64,000 nucleotides of DNA from CBDFKU01 sp965248975 (GTDB taxonomy: Bacteria > Chloroflexota > Dehalococcoidia > Lucifugimonadales > JAGWBF01), in NCBI GenBank assembly GCA_965248975.1, contig CBDFKU010000020.1, positions 1 through 64,000 of the forward strand, read 5' to 3'. Below the pieces are notes generated by a model. That model did not search any database and was not told the DNA's origin. It saw only the letters and a list, made by a program, of their open reading frames with translations. The position numbers and the translations under genes are program-made. Below are positions 33,156 through 41,520 of this stretch, piece after piece (the stretch's first letter is position 1; each line of letters opens with the position of its first letter).

Positions 33156-34847
33156 ATGGCCAAGCTTACCGGAGCGCACTTGCTGGTGCGAGCCCTCAAG
33201 CAGGAGGGGATTCGCAGGATCTTCACCATAGTGGGGGACACCATCCTCCCCCTGGTGGACGCCGTGGAGGACGAGGGGCTCGAGTTCGTGGACACCCGCC
33301 ACGAGGCGGCAGCGATGCACATGGCCGACGCATGGGCCAGAGTCACCGGGGAGCCGGCGGTGGTCATGGTCACAGGGGGGCCCGGGTTCGCCAACGCCGT
33401 CTCCGCCCTGCCCAACATCTACACCTCGGAGAGCCCCGTCATATTCATCAGCGGCTTCAGCGCCCTCTCCGAAATGGGCATGTACGCTTTCCAGGAGATC
33501 GACCAGGTGGGCATGGCAGGGCCGGTCACCAAGGGGGCCTGGCTGGTCCACGACCGTCGCCGCATCCCCGACTTCGTCGCCACCGCCTTCCGCACCGCCC
33601 TCTCCGGCAGGCCGGGTCCGGTGCACCTGACCATCCCCATCGACCTGCAGGAAGCGGAGGTCTCCGAGGACCAGTTTCCCCGCTACCAGCCTGGCGAGTA
33701 CCGCCACGGGGGACGGTCCCAGGGAGACCCGGAGCTGGTCAGGGAGGCGGTTGCCCTGCTGCGTGACGCCCAACGTCCCGTGGTCGTCGCAGCCAACGCC
33801 GCCCGCTACTCCCTGGCCCCTGAAGCGCTCCAGGAGTTTGTCGAGCTCACCGGCATCCCTGTGTTCACCGTGGAGCAGGCGCGGGGGCTGGTCTCTGACG
33901 ACCACCCGCTGTGCTTCGGATATGCCGACGGGTCCCTCAACGCCACCGCCAGGCGCTTCCGGGAGGCGGACGCGGTGCTGCTGCTGGGGAAGCGCTTCGA
34001 CCACCGCTACCGCTACGGCAGGCCGCCCTTCTTCGGCCCCGCTGCCCGCCTGATCCAGGTGGACCCCTCGCCCGCTGAGATCGGTCGCAGTCGGGGTGTG
34101 GCGGTGGGCATCGTCGGAGATATAGGCGCCGTGATGGGTCAGCTCACCCGGGAGGCCGGAACCCTGAGCTGGCCCGGCGGACACCTGGAGCCCTGGTTGG
34201 CCCGGCTCCGGGAGGATCGGCGGGCCTGGCTGGATCAGATGACGTCCCACGCAACCGACGACGTACCCTTGCACCCTATGAAGGTATTCAAAGAGGTGGA
34301 GCGGTTCGCCGGCGACGACACCATCCTGATCTTCGACGGCGGCGACTACGCTCAGTGGGGCCGGTCGTATATGAAGGCCAGGAAGGTGGGCCACTGGATG
34401 CGCCTGGGGCCGTTGAGCCACCTGGGGTGCGGGATTCCCTTTGCCCTGGCGGCGAAGCTGGCCCGGCCCGATTCCAGGGTCCTGCTTTTCATAGGCGATG
34501 GCTCCTTCGGGTTCCACGGCATGGAGTTCGATACCGCCGTGCGCCACAACCTGCCTTTTACCGCCGTCCTGGGCAGCGACTCTGCCTGGGGCATAGACCG
34601 CAACTTTCAGCTGGCTTACTATGGCCGGGCGGTGGCCACCGACCTGCGTGCAGTACGCTACGACCACGTGGTCGAGGCCCTGGGCGGCTACGGTGAGCAC
34701 GTCGAGCGCGGCGAGGACGTGGCGCCGGCCGTGGAGCGCGCCATCGGGTCGGGCAGGCCCTCCCTGGTACAGGTGGCGGTGAAGTCGGCGCTCAGCCCGC
34801 TTGCGGAGGCCATGATAGCCCGAAAGACGGGTTCCACCCGGTCATAG
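33156..34847 (+). CDS. Thiamine-pyrophosphate-dependent enzyme of the acetolactate-synthase/decarboxylase family
   Basis: About 563 residues from ATG 33156 (RBS GAAAGGAG). Three TPP-family domains are seen: N-terminal PYR domain with the catalytic Glu region VDTRHEAAAMHMADAWARVT, a central domain, and a C-terminal PP domain with the GDG motif FIGDGSFGFHGMEFDTAVRH. The Mg-binding Asn expected 26-30 residues later is replaced: the segment reads VLGSDSAWGIDRN where relatives have GND or NN. Substrate is unknown: acetolactate synthase-like, oxalyl-CoA or benzoylformate decarboxylase-like. It follows modC by 58 bases. Confidence 0.85.
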   Translation: MAKLTGAHLLVRALKQEGIRRIFTIVGDTILPLVDAVEDEGLEFVDTRHEAAAMHMADAWARVTGEPAVVMVTGGPGFANAVSALPNIYTSESPVIFISGFSALSEMGMYAFQEIDQVGMAGPVTKGAWLVHDRRRIPDFVATAFRTALSGRPGPVHLTIPIDLQEAEVSEDQFPRYQPGEYRHGGRSQGDPELVREAVALLRDAQRPVVVAANAARYSLAPEALQEFVELTGIPVFTVEQARGLVSDDHPLCFGYADGSLNATARRFREADAVLLLGKRFDHRYRYGRPPFFGPAARLIQVDPSPAEIGRSRGVAVGIVGDIGAVMGQLTREAGTLSWPGGHLEPWLARLREDRRAWLDQMTSHATDDVPLHPMKVFKEVERFAGDDTILIFDGGDYAQWGRSYMKARKVGHWMRLGPLSHLGCGIPFALAAKLARPDSRVLLFIGDGSFGFHGMEFDTAVRHNLPFTAVLGSDSAWGIDRNFQLAYYGRAVATDLRAVRYDHVVEALGGYGEHVERGEDVAPAVERAIGSGRPSLVQVAVKSALSPLAEAMIARKTGSTRS

Positions 34848-34865
34848 AGCCGTCCGCACTGAATG

Positions 34866-34892
34866 AAGCGTCGCAAGGGTGCCGCGACGCTT
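34866..34892 (+). terminator. Hairpin after the TPP enzyme gene
   Basis: AAGCGTCGC and GCGACGCTT form a perfect 9-bp stem with a 9-base loop, 18 bases after the preceding stop codon. It has no T run, so it is a weak terminator or an mRNA 3'-end structure. It overlaps the -35 of the following promoter. Confidence 0.4.
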
Positions 34893-34930
34893 GACAACAT
34901 AATCGATTGGCTTCAGAATAAACTGAAGCC
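34891..34930 (+). promoter_or_regulatory. Promoter with overlapping inverted repeat before the dehalogenase-like gene
   Basis: TTGACA (34891-34896), 17 bases, CAGAAT (34914-34919). The inverted repeat GGCTTCAG - AATAAA - CTGAAGCC (34909-34930, 8 perfect pairs) covers the -10 and looks like an operator for a dimeric repressor. It is about 75 bases before the ATG at 35006, which has the RBS GGGGAGGAG. Confidence 0.45.
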
Positions 34931-35005
34931 CGGGGGCCAGGCAGGATCATCTTTACGCGTCCTGTCGGCGTCCCGAGGGAGTCCGCTTGAAGGGGAGGAG
35001 TTAGA

Positions 35006-36283
35006 ATGCTCAAGACAGGACACTCCATTACCCGGCCGGGGTCAAAAGCTGGCGCCCCGCCTATCACCATAGACGTACCGGAGGAGTTGGAAACGGCTCC
35101 CGGGATCGTCCAGCACCCCGACGAAGTGGACTTCTACGCCAGGGAGTACCCCCTGGAGAGCCAGGCCGTGGAAAATACCGCGGACCGGGATTGGGCCTTC
35201 TCGGTTTACACCAAAGAGGACTGGGAAGACCGGAGGATAAACGACCGGTTGGCCCGCCCCATCGTTCAAGAGGCGCACAACACCGGTGACATCGAGCCCA
35301 CGGCGGAGCCCGTAGGTAGGGACGTGTCGGACGACATCCGTGCCAAGGCCAGGGAGATGGGCTTCGGTGAGGTGGGCTTCACCCGCTTCGACCGGCGCTA
35401 CGTCTACCGGTTCAAGAAGGCCTGGACCAAGTACCCCAACGCCATCTGCCTGGCCTACGAGCAGGACTACGAGGCCACCCAGAGCGCACCCAGCCGGGAA
35501 GCAGAGGGACCCCACTACGCGGTATATCGGATCATGGGCGCCCTGGCTCTGGATCTGGCCGACTACATCCGGAGCCTCGGCTACCGCGCCCAAGTCCACA
35601 ACCCCCTGTCCAACTCGGCGGTGTTCATACCTATGTTCGTCGAGGCAGGCCTGGGCCAGCTGGGGGCCAACGGGCAGCTCCTGTCGCCCCACTTCGGCTC
35701 CAGGGCCCGGCTGATGATGATAACCACCGACGCCATCGTGACCCACGACAAGCCCGTCGACTACGGCATCCACGCCTTCTGTAACATCTGCCAGGTGTGC
35801 GTCAACCGCTGCCCGGCCCGTGCGCTCATGAGGGATAAGGTGTGGTGGAGGGGTGCCCAGAAGCACAAGCTGATCTACAAGCGCTGCCGGCCGGTGATGA
35901 CACGATACGAGGGCTGCGCCGTCTGCATGAAGGTCTGCCCCATACAGAGGTACGGTGTCAAGGCAACCATGGACCACTACTCTGCCACAGGCCAGGTGCT
36001 GGGCAAAGGAACCCACATGCTGGAGGGCTACACCCTGCGGGGCCTGGGCTACTTCGGCCCCGGCGAGCTTCCCAGCTTCAACACCGATATGTTCCACAGC
36101 ATGCCCCACGGAAAGTCCGAGGACATGGTCTTCGAGGACCTGAAGGAGAAGATCCTTGCGGGCGACGTCACCGACGATGAGCGTGGCGACGTCATTTTGA
36201 GGGACTTCAAAGTTCAGGTGGAGAAGCACGTCAGCGTGAACCCCGAGGACATGGCTTCCCTGCCCGAGCCGGAGGAAGCGTAG
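35006..36283 (+). CDS. Reductive-dehalogenase-like cobalamin/Fe-S protein without export signal
   Basis: A 425-residue protein of the reductive dehalogenase / epoxyqueuosine reductase (QueG) superfamily. Residues about 100-250 match the B12-binding nitroreductase-like core: DDIRAKAREMGFGEVGFTRF, HNPLSNSAVFIPMFVEAGLG and QLGANGQLLSPHFGSRARL. Two ferredoxin-like 4Fe-4S motifs follow: C259-xx-C-xx-C-xxx-C (FCNICQVCVNRCP) and C304-xx-C-xxx-C (GCAVCMKVCP), with an extra Cys in YKRCRP. There is no twin-arginine signal, so it would work in the cytoplasm, unlike respiratory dehalogenases, and no membrane-anchor B gene follows. Possible catabolic dehalogenase or other B12-dependent reductase. Substrate unknown. 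Confidence 0.8.
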   Translation: MLKTGHSITRPGSKAGAPPITIDVPEELETAPGIVQHPDEVDFYAREYPLESQAVENTADRDWAFSVYTKEDWEDRRINDRLARPIVQEAHNTGDIEPTAEPVGRDVSDDIRAKAREMGFGEVGFTRFDRRYVYRFKKAWTKYPNAICLAYEQDYEATQSAPSREAEGPHYAVYRIMGALALDLADYIRSLGYRAQVHNPLSNSAVFIPMFVEAGLGQLGANGQLLSPHFGSRARLMMITTDAIVTHDKPVDYGIHAFCNICQVCVNRCPARALMRDKVWWRGAQKHKLIYKRCRPVMTRYEGCAVCMKVCPIQRYGVKATMDHYSATGQVLGKGTHMLEGYTLRGLGYFGPGELPSFNTDMFHSMPHGKSEDMVFEDLKEKILAGDVTDDERGDVILRDFKVQVEKHVSVNPEDMASLPEPEEA

Positions 36284-36329
36284 CGACCTGTCTATCGCTT
36301 AAAGGGTCAGTTACAAGGCTTAGCGATGA

Positions 36330-36368
36330 AAGAGTACCCTGCTACCCACCTGGTAGCAGGGTACTCTT
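36330..36368. terminator. Strong hairpin terminator between convergent genes
   Basis: AAGAGTACCCTGCTACC pairs perfectly over 17 bases with GGTAGCAGGGTACTCTT around the loop CACCT. It lies between the dehalogenase-like gene and the convergent thioesterase gene and can end transcripts from both sides. The T runs are short. Confidence 0.7.
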
Positions 36369-36411
36369 CTTATGGACGATAAATCTTGCGGTGGCGTTGT
36401 AGCCGCCAGAC

Positions 36412-36774
36412 CTACTTCTTCAGGCGGTCCGTGCTTATGATCGCCCGGCGATGAGTTCCCTCGCCGATCTTGGTCTCGGCGTAATAGGCCTCCACCTTGA
36501 AGGTCAGACGGTTCCTCTCCATCTCGGTGAGCTCTGACTGGGCGACGATCGTCGCCCCCATGGGCGCGGGTGCGATGTGTCTGACGTTGACCTCGTAGCC
36601 CACCGAGGTCTGGTCAGAGTCGAGATGGGCGTCGATGGCGGCCATCGAGGCGTGCTCCATCAGCATTATCATGGCCGGGGTGCTGAACGCGCCCACATGG
36701 GCTGCGGCGTTGTGCTCGCATACGATGGTCTCCTTGCGTCCCTTGAGTCCCGGGGCTATCTTTTCGTCAGTCAT
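36412..36774 (-). CDS. Hotdog-fold thioesterase, fluoroacetyl-CoA thioesterase (FlK)-like
   Basis: A 120-residue protein from ATG 36774, with GGAGGACGA just upstream. It matches the FlK-like hotdog family: VCEHNAAAHVGAFSTPAMIM, LMEHASMAAIDAHLDSDQTS, VGYEVNVRHIAPAPMG and GEGTHRRAIIS. In FlK a Thr/Glu/His triad handles catalysis; here T/E/H candidates are in FSTPA, LMEHAS and EGTHRR. The true acyl-CoA substrate is unknown; many relatives in soil and aquatic bacteria act on other short acyl-CoAs. It is divergent from argF. Confidence 0.82.
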   Translation of the reverse strand: MTDEKIAPGLKGRKETIVCEHNAAAHVGAFSTPAMIMLMEHASMAAIDAHLDSDQTSVGYEVNVRHIAPAPMGATIVAQSELTEMERNRLTFKVEAYYAETKIGEGTHRRAIISTDRLKK

Positions 36775-36902
36775 TCTCGTCCTCCTGGAGGTTGATCTCT
36801 TGGACAGATTTCGATGGGGATTAGTGCCCACATATTCTAACCGTATGCCAGCATACGTGCTATCTCTCCCCAGAGAGTACCTACGACGGGTCTGTCCTTC
36901 CC

Positions 36903-36931
36903 TTGAAGAGCGATGCGTTTTGAGATATGAT
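36903..36931 (+). promoter_or_regulatory. Promoter candidate for the carbamoyltransferase gene
   Basis: TTGAAG (36903-36908), 17 bases, TATGAT (36926-36931), about 20 bases before the ATG at 36951. Confidence 0.5.
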
Positions 36932-36950
36932 GCTGCCCTGTAGGTGATAT

Positions 36951-37868
36951 ATGCGTGGCAGGGCCTTCCTCTCTATCCTGGACCTCACGTCCGACGAGAT
37001 ACTGACCATAGTCCATCGCGCCCATCAGATGGCCCAGGAGCCATCATGGCCCGTGCTGGTGGGGAAGACGGCTGCGCTGTTGTTCGAGAAACCGTCTCTG
37101 CGCACCAAGGCCAGCTTCCATATGGCGATGCACCAGCTGGGGGGCTACTCCTTCTACATGGGTCCCGATGAGGTCGCGCTGGGGGTCCGGGAGCCGGTCT
37201 CCGACGTGGCCCGCGTCCTCTCCAGGTACGTGGACTGCATCGTGGCCCGGGTGAACTCCCACTCCAGCCTTGAAGAGCTGTGGAGCTATGGATCGGTGCC
37301 AGTGATCAATGCTCTGTCCGACCGGGAGCATCCCTGCCAGGCCCTGGCCGACCTGCAGACCATCCACCAGCACAAGGGAACCTTCGAAGGGCTGAAGATC
37401 GCGTTCGTAGGTGACGGGAACAACGTGGCCCGGAGCTTGTGCCTTGGAGCGGCCTCTGCTGGAGTGGGTTTCGTCAGCGCGTCTCCCCGGGGCTACGAGC
37501 TGAACGAGGATACCCTGGAGCAGGCGCGGCAACGGGCCTCCCGGTGGGATTCCCAGGTGCGTGCTCTGGCGGACCCCCTGGAGGCCGTGTCTGCGGCCGA
37601 CGTTGTCTACACTGACGTTTGGACCAGCATGGGTCAAGAGGCGGACTCCCAGGCTCGGAGGAGAGCTTTCCGGGGCTATACGGTGGACCACGAGCTCCTC
37701 TCCCGGGCCAAACAGGACGCGATATTCATGCACGACATGCCCGCCCACTATGGGGAGGAAGTGCCAGAAGGGATGCTGGATCACCCCCAGTCCGTGGCCT
37801 TTGACCAGGCGGAGAACAGGCTCCACGCCCAGAAGGCTCTCCTGGAGCATATAATAGGAACTACTTAA
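36951..37868 (+). CDS. argF: Ornithine carbamoyltransferase family protein with altered motifs
   Basis: A 305-residue aspartate/ornithine carbamoyltransferase. The carbamoyl-phosphate loop is S49-L-R-T-K in place of S-T-R-T-R, the second is HPCQALADLQTI and the domain-2 nucleotide-like loop is AFVGDGNNVARSL. In place of the strictly typical H-C-L-P of ornithine transcarbamylase it has H261-D-M-P (HDMPAHYGEEV), so the ornithine-gating Cys is an Asp. Most likely arginine biosynthesis, but another amino substrate is possible. No other arg genes are beside it; it is followed by an intact hicBA pair. Confidence 0.85.
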   Translation: MRGRAFLSILDLTSDEILTIVHRAHQMAQEPSWPVLVGKTAALLFEKPSLRTKASFHMAMHQLGGYSFYMGPDEVALGVREPVSDVARVLSRYVDCIVARVNSHSSLEELWSYGSVPVINALSDREHPCQALADLQTIHQHKGTFEGLKIAFVGDGNNVARSLCLGAASAGVGFVSASPRGYELNEDTLEQARQRASRWDSQVRALADPLEAVSAADVVYTDVWTSMGQEADSQARRRAFRGYTVDHELLSRAKQDAIFMHDMPAHYGEEVPEGMLDHPQSVAFDQAENRLHAQKALLEHIIGTT

Positions 37869-37887
37869 GGTCTTGGAAGGTTAACCA

Positions 37888-38178
37888 ATGGTGTATCGCT
37901 ATACTGTGATACTAGATCGAGACCTCGAAGAGGGAGGGTATACGGTTACCGTACCTGCCCTGCCAGGGTGTGTTACGGAGGGAGATACTGTAGAAGAGTC
38001 TCTGGCGATGGCCAGAGAAGCCATCGCAGGGTACCTGGAATCGCTGGCTATGTTAGGGAAAAACCTCGTGCCAGATATCCAAGAAGTGCAGCTTGCCGTA
38101 GAGAACACCGATGAGATCCTGATATACAAAGTGGACGTGGACTTGGAGCCGGACGTTGTCCAGACTCCCACGAGTTAG
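37888..38178 (+). CDS. HicB-family antitoxin
   Basis: A 96-residue protein with the partial RNase-H-like HicB fold: YTVILDRDLEEGGYTVTVPA, LPGCVTEGDTVEESLAMARE and AIAGYLESL. It normally neutralises HicA and represses the operon. It lacks an obvious C-terminal DNA-binding domain, ending soon after the fold (LEPDVVQTPTS). It precedes and overlaps the hicA gene by 23 bases. This copy is intact, in contrast to the broken pair at 27688-28127. Confidence 0.85.
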   Translation: MVYRYTVILDRDLEEGGYTVTVPALPGCVTEGDTVEESLAMAREAIAGYLESLAMLGKNLVPDIQEVQLAVENTDEILIYKVDVDLEPDVVQTPTS

Positions 38179-38380
38179 GCCTAGAGAAGTAGTCGCCGCA
38201 TTGAGGAGAGCAGGGTTCGAGGAATTACGTCAAAGGGGTAGTCACCTGAACCTTCATCATCGAGACCTGGATCGGCTTGTAACTGTACCTATGCACAGGA
38301 CGACTCTCAATCCTAAGACCCTTAACTCCATCCTGAGACAAGCAGGATTGACTGCCACAGAATTGCGAGAACTCCTTTAA
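38156..38380 (+). CDS. HicA-family toxin (mRNA interferase)
   Basis: A 74-residue double-stranded-RNA-binding-fold protein with the HicA pattern: PREVVAALRRAGFEELRQRG, GSHLNLHHRDLDRLVTVPMH, and NPKTLNSILRQAGLTATELR. The active His is in GSH. HicA cleaves mRNA when free of HicB. The start is TTG 38156 within the end of hicB. The spacing to der is 19 bases, so read-through into the essential der-plsY-gpsA operon is likely. Confidence 0.85.
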   Translation: MSRLPRVRPREVVAALRRAGFEELRQRGSHLNLHHRDLDRLVTVPMHRTTLNPKTLNSILRQAGLTATELRELL

Positions 38381-38399
38381 GTGAAGCGTCGATTCCGTA

Positions 38400-39716
38400 A
38401 TGACTAATCCCCTTGTAGCCATCGTAGGCCGCCCCAACGTGGGCAAGTCCACCCTCTTCAACCGGCTTACCCGGAGCAGGCAGGCCATCGTCACAGATGT
38501 CCCCGGGACCACCCGGGACCGCCTGTTGGCGGAAGTATCCTGGAATGACCGCGGGTTCACCCTGGTCGACACGGGCGGCCTGGAGCCACGGCCCGAGGAC
38601 CCCATCAGGGAGCAGGTTAGGGCCCAGGTGGAAGCGGCCGTAACCGAGGCCGACCTCATCATTTTCCTCCTGGACGTGTCCGACGGTATAACCCCCGCGG
38701 ACCAGGAGGTTGCTGGCTGGCTCCGCCGCACACAGAAACCTCTGGTGGTGGCTGTAAACAAGGTGGACAACGAAGCCAGGGAGATCTCTACGGCTGAGTT
38801 CCATCGCATCGGCCTGGGAGACCCTCTGCCCATCAGCGCCTACCACAACCTGGGAATCTACTATCTCATGGACCGGGTAGTGGCCATGCTGCCCCTCGCC
38901 GAAGAGGTGGAGGAGGTCGACGAGGGCATGAAGCTGGCCATCGTCGGCAGGACCAACGTGGGTAAGTCCATGCTGATGAACGCCATACTGGGGCAGGAGA
39001 GGTCTATCGTCAGCGAAGTCCCTGGCACAACCAGGGACGCCTTGGATACCAAGTTCGAATACGAAGGCCAGCCTTCGGTCCTTATAGACACCGCTGGCAT
39101 CCGGCGCCCGGGAAAGATCGAGAAGGGCATCGAGTACTTCAGCGTCCTCAGGGCCGTCAGGGCAGTGGAACGATGCGACATCGCCTTGCTGGTCATGGAC
39201 GCCACCGAGCTGGCCTCTGCCCAGGATGCGCATATCTCGGGCCACGCCTGGGATGGATATCAGGGGCTGATAGCGGTGGTGAACAAGTGGGACCTGGCGC
39301 CCCAGGAAGATATCTATGAAAAAGAGATGGCGATTCAGATGGTGAGGAGGAGGCTCCACTTCATGCCTTACATTCCTATCTGTTTCACCTCGGCCCTCAA
39401 AGTCGAGGGCATCCACGAGCTGATGGCGACGGCGATGGATGTGTACAGAGAGAGGATGCAGCACGTTCCCCCCGGTAAGCTGCACTACGCCATCATGGAC
39501 GCCCTAGCGCGGCACATGCCGCCGCGCAGCAAGGGCCGTCCCCTCAAGATAAACGACGTTAGGCAGGTAGCCGTAAATCCGCCCACCTTCGCCTTCGCCG
39601 TCAACGATCCCGATAGGGTACACTTCTCCTACCAGCGCTACCTGGAGAATCAGATCAGGTCAGCCTTCGGCTTCACCCACACCCATCTGCGACTGGTGTT
39701 CCGGGGAAGGATATAG
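38400..39716 (+). CDS. der: GTPase Der (EngA), ribosome biogenesis
   Basis: A 438-residue double GTPase needed for 50S subunit assembly. Two G domains in tandem are seen: G1 GRPNVGKST with NKVD, and G1' GRTNVGKSM with NKWD. A KH-like C-terminal domain follows (HMPPRSKGRPLKINDVRQVA). The second P-loop has Met after Ser (KSMLMN) where Thr is common. It starts ATG 38400 and leads plsY and gpsA. Confidence 0.95.
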   Translation: MTNPLVAIVGRPNVGKSTLFNRLTRSRQAIVTDVPGTTRDRLLAEVSWNDRGFTLVDTGGLEPRPEDPIREQVRAQVEAAVTEADLIIFLLDVSDGITPADQEVAGWLRRTQKPLVVAVNKVDNEAREISTAEFHRIGLGDPLPISAYHNLGIYYLMDRVVAMLPLAEEVEEVDEGMKLAIVGRTNVGKSMLMNAILGQERSIVSEVPGTTRDALDTKFEYEGQPSVLIDTAGIRRPGKIEKGIEYFSVLRAVRAVERCDIALLVMDATELASAQDAHISGHAWDGYQGLIAVVNKWDLAPQEDIYEKEMAIQMVRRRLHFMPYIPICFTSALKVEGIHELMATAMDVYRERMQHVPPGKLHYAIMDALARHMPPRSKGRPLKINDVRQVAVNPPTFAFAVNDPDRVHFSYQRYLENQIRSAFGFTHTHLRLVFRGRI

Positions 39717-39722
39717 GGATCG

Positions 39723-40460
39723 TTGTCTGCAATCCTGCTAAGCCTCCTGATCACACCCCTGATGGCCATATACGTGGCCATCGGCCTCCTGGTGATGGAC
39801 ACGGACCGCTCCTATGCGCAGTACGCCCTGGTCGTTCCCGTGGCCTATGTGCTGGGCTCGATACCATGGGGCTTCCTCCTGACCATGGCCGCGAGAGGGG
39901 TGGACATCCGGGAATACGGCAGCGGCAAGATCGGAATGTCCAACGTGCTGCGGACCGCCGGCGGACCGATCGCAGTCCTCGGCTTGATCCTGGACTTGAG
40001 CAAGGGGTTGGTGGCGGTGCTCCTGGCTTGGGTGGTCTCGGACTCGGATACCCTTAAGATGGCGGCCGGGCTTGCCGCGTTGGCGGGCCACAACTGGTCC
40101 GTCTTCCTCGCTTTCAAGGGCGGCCGGGGGATCTCGACCGGAGTGGGAGGGCTGCTGATCATGGAGCCTATAGCCGGCGCCATAGCCTTTGGAGTCTTCA
40201 CTCCCGTGACCCTCATCAGTCGATATCTGTCCCTGGGCTCCATCATCGCAGTGGTTGTCGCCTTCCTCGCGGTGCTGGTGCTTCTGCTGCTGGACCACTC
40301 ATCCACTGCCTACCTTTACTACGCCGGTATCGGCGGCGGAATCATAATCTGGCAGCACAGGGACAACATACGGCGGCTCTTCAGGGGGACGGAACGCAGG
40401 CTCGGGCAGAAGGCCAGCCGGGTCGCTGAAGCCGCAGGCCGCAGCGCTGACGGGGCATAG
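39723..40460 (+). CDS. plsY: Glycerol-3-phosphate acyltransferase PlsY
   Basis: Membrane enzyme that transfers an acyl group from acyl-phosphate to sn-glycerol 3-phosphate, the first step of phospholipid synthesis. A 245-residue protein with about six helices. Conserved motifs: GSIPWGFLLT (motif 1), GSGKIGMSNVLRTAG (motif 2, usual GS-NxGATN form changed), and GHNWSVFLAFKGGRGISTGVG (motif 3). The start is TTG at 39723, only six bases after der. It feeds the CDP-DAG pathway used by the PI synthase gene at 14953. Confidence 0.9.
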   Translation: MSAILLSLLITPLMAIYVAIGLLVMDTDRSYAQYALVVPVAYVLGSIPWGFLLTMAARGVDIREYGSGKIGMSNVLRTAGGPIAVLGLILDLSKGLVAVLLAWVVSDSDTLKMAAGLAALAGHNWSVFLAFKGGRGISTGVGGLLIMEPIAGAIAFGVFTPVTLISRYLSLGSIIAVVVAFLAVLVLLLLDHSSTAYLYYAGIGGGIIIWQHRDNIRRLFRGTERRLGQKASRVAEAAGRSADGA

Positions 40461-40465
40461 CAGGC

Positions 40466-41479
40466 TTGGAGAAGGTCGCCGTCATAGGGACCACCACCTG
40501 GGGCACCACGCTGGCCATCCTTCTCTCCAGAAAGGGCACTTCGGTAACCCTGCTGGCCCGGACCCCCGAGGAAGCCGGAGACCTGGAGGCTTCCAGGCAG
40601 AACGCTCGTTTCCTCCCCGGCACCACCTTTCCTGCCAGCCTCAATGTGTCCCACAAGGCCGTTGAAGCTCTCCAGGGGGCGAGTATGGCCGTTCTCGCTG
40701 TTCCTTCCAATACACTCCGGGACAACGCCAAGCGGTTCCTCGACGCCGTTGAAGGCTCACCGGTCGTCCTGAGCGCCACTAAAGGCCTGGAGATGGAGAC
40801 CGGCAAGCGCATGAGCCAGGTCTTGGAGGAGGAGCTTCCCATCCATCTCCACAAGCGCATATGCGTGCTTTCGGGGCCCAACCTGGCGAAGGAGATAGTG
40901 GAGGGCAGGCCCGCCTCCACCGTGGTAGCCTCCTTCCATCAAGGTGTCGCGGAGGACGCCCAGAAGGCCCTGATGTCACCCTCGTTTCGGGTGTACACCA
41001 ACGACGACCCCATCGGGGTCGAGCTGTCGGGCGCCCTGAAGAACATCATCGCCCTGGGGGCGGGTATCTGCGACGGCCTTCAGTACGGCGACAACGGCAA
41101 GGCAGGTTTCATCACCCGGGGCTTGGCCGAGATCACCCGATTGGGGGTTGCCGCCGGCGCCAGCCCCATCACCTTCGCCGGGCTGGCCGGGCTGGGCGAC
41201 CTGGTGGCCACCTGCGCCAGCCCGCTGAGCCGCAACCATTACGTTGGCGAGCAACTGGCCGCAGGAAGGTCTCCTGACGAGGTGTTGGCCTCGATGAGCA
41301 ATGTAGCGGAAGGCGTATATACCACCGTGGCCGCCCTGAAGCTCGCCGATAAGCTGGGTGTGGAGATGCCCATAGCCAGAGCCACCTATCAGGTACTCTT
41401 CGAGGGTCTGGACCCGCGTCGGGCGGTAGCGGAGCTGATGGGCAGGCCTCCCAGGTCCGAATCGGACGGACTCGGCTGA
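40466..41479 (+). CDS. gpsA: Glycerol-3-phosphate dehydrogenase [NAD(P)+]
   Basis: Makes sn-glycerol 3-phosphate from dihydroxyacetone phosphate for phospholipid synthesis. A 337-residue protein; start TTG 40466. The Rossmann loop is VIGTTTWGTTLA, slightly degenerate from GxGxWGTA. Catalytic/substrate motifs are SGPNLAKEIVEGRP, GALKNIIALGAGICDGLQYG and the final NAD-binding block LAEITRLGVAAGASPITFAG. PlsY uses its product directly, so the plsY-gpsA pairing is functional. Confidence 0.94.
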   Translation: MEKVAVIGTTTWGTTLAILLSRKGTSVTLLARTPEEAGDLEASRQNARFLPGTTFPASLNVSHKAVEALQGASMAVLAVPSNTLRDNAKRFLDAVEGSPVVLSATKGLEMETGKRMSQVLEEELPIHLHKRICVLSGPNLAKEIVEGRPASTVVASFHQGVAEDAQKALMSPSFRVYTNDDPIGVELSGALKNIIALGAGICDGLQYGDNGKAGFITRGLAEITRLGVAAGASPITFAGLAGLGDLVATCASPLSRNHYVGEQLAAGRSPDEVLASMSNVAEGVYTTVAALKLADKLGVEMPIARATYQVLFEGLDPRRAVAELMGRPPRSESDGLG

Positions 41480-41520
41480 GGGTTCCTTCACCCCAGTAGG
41501 AATGCAGGAGCCCCGCCAGA

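Noticed and set aside
33111..34700. 529-codon open frame on the strand opposite the TPP enzyme
   Set aside because: GC-rich codon bias leaves the antisense frame open; its product is Gly/His/Val-rich with no domain, and the plus frame is a clear enzyme.
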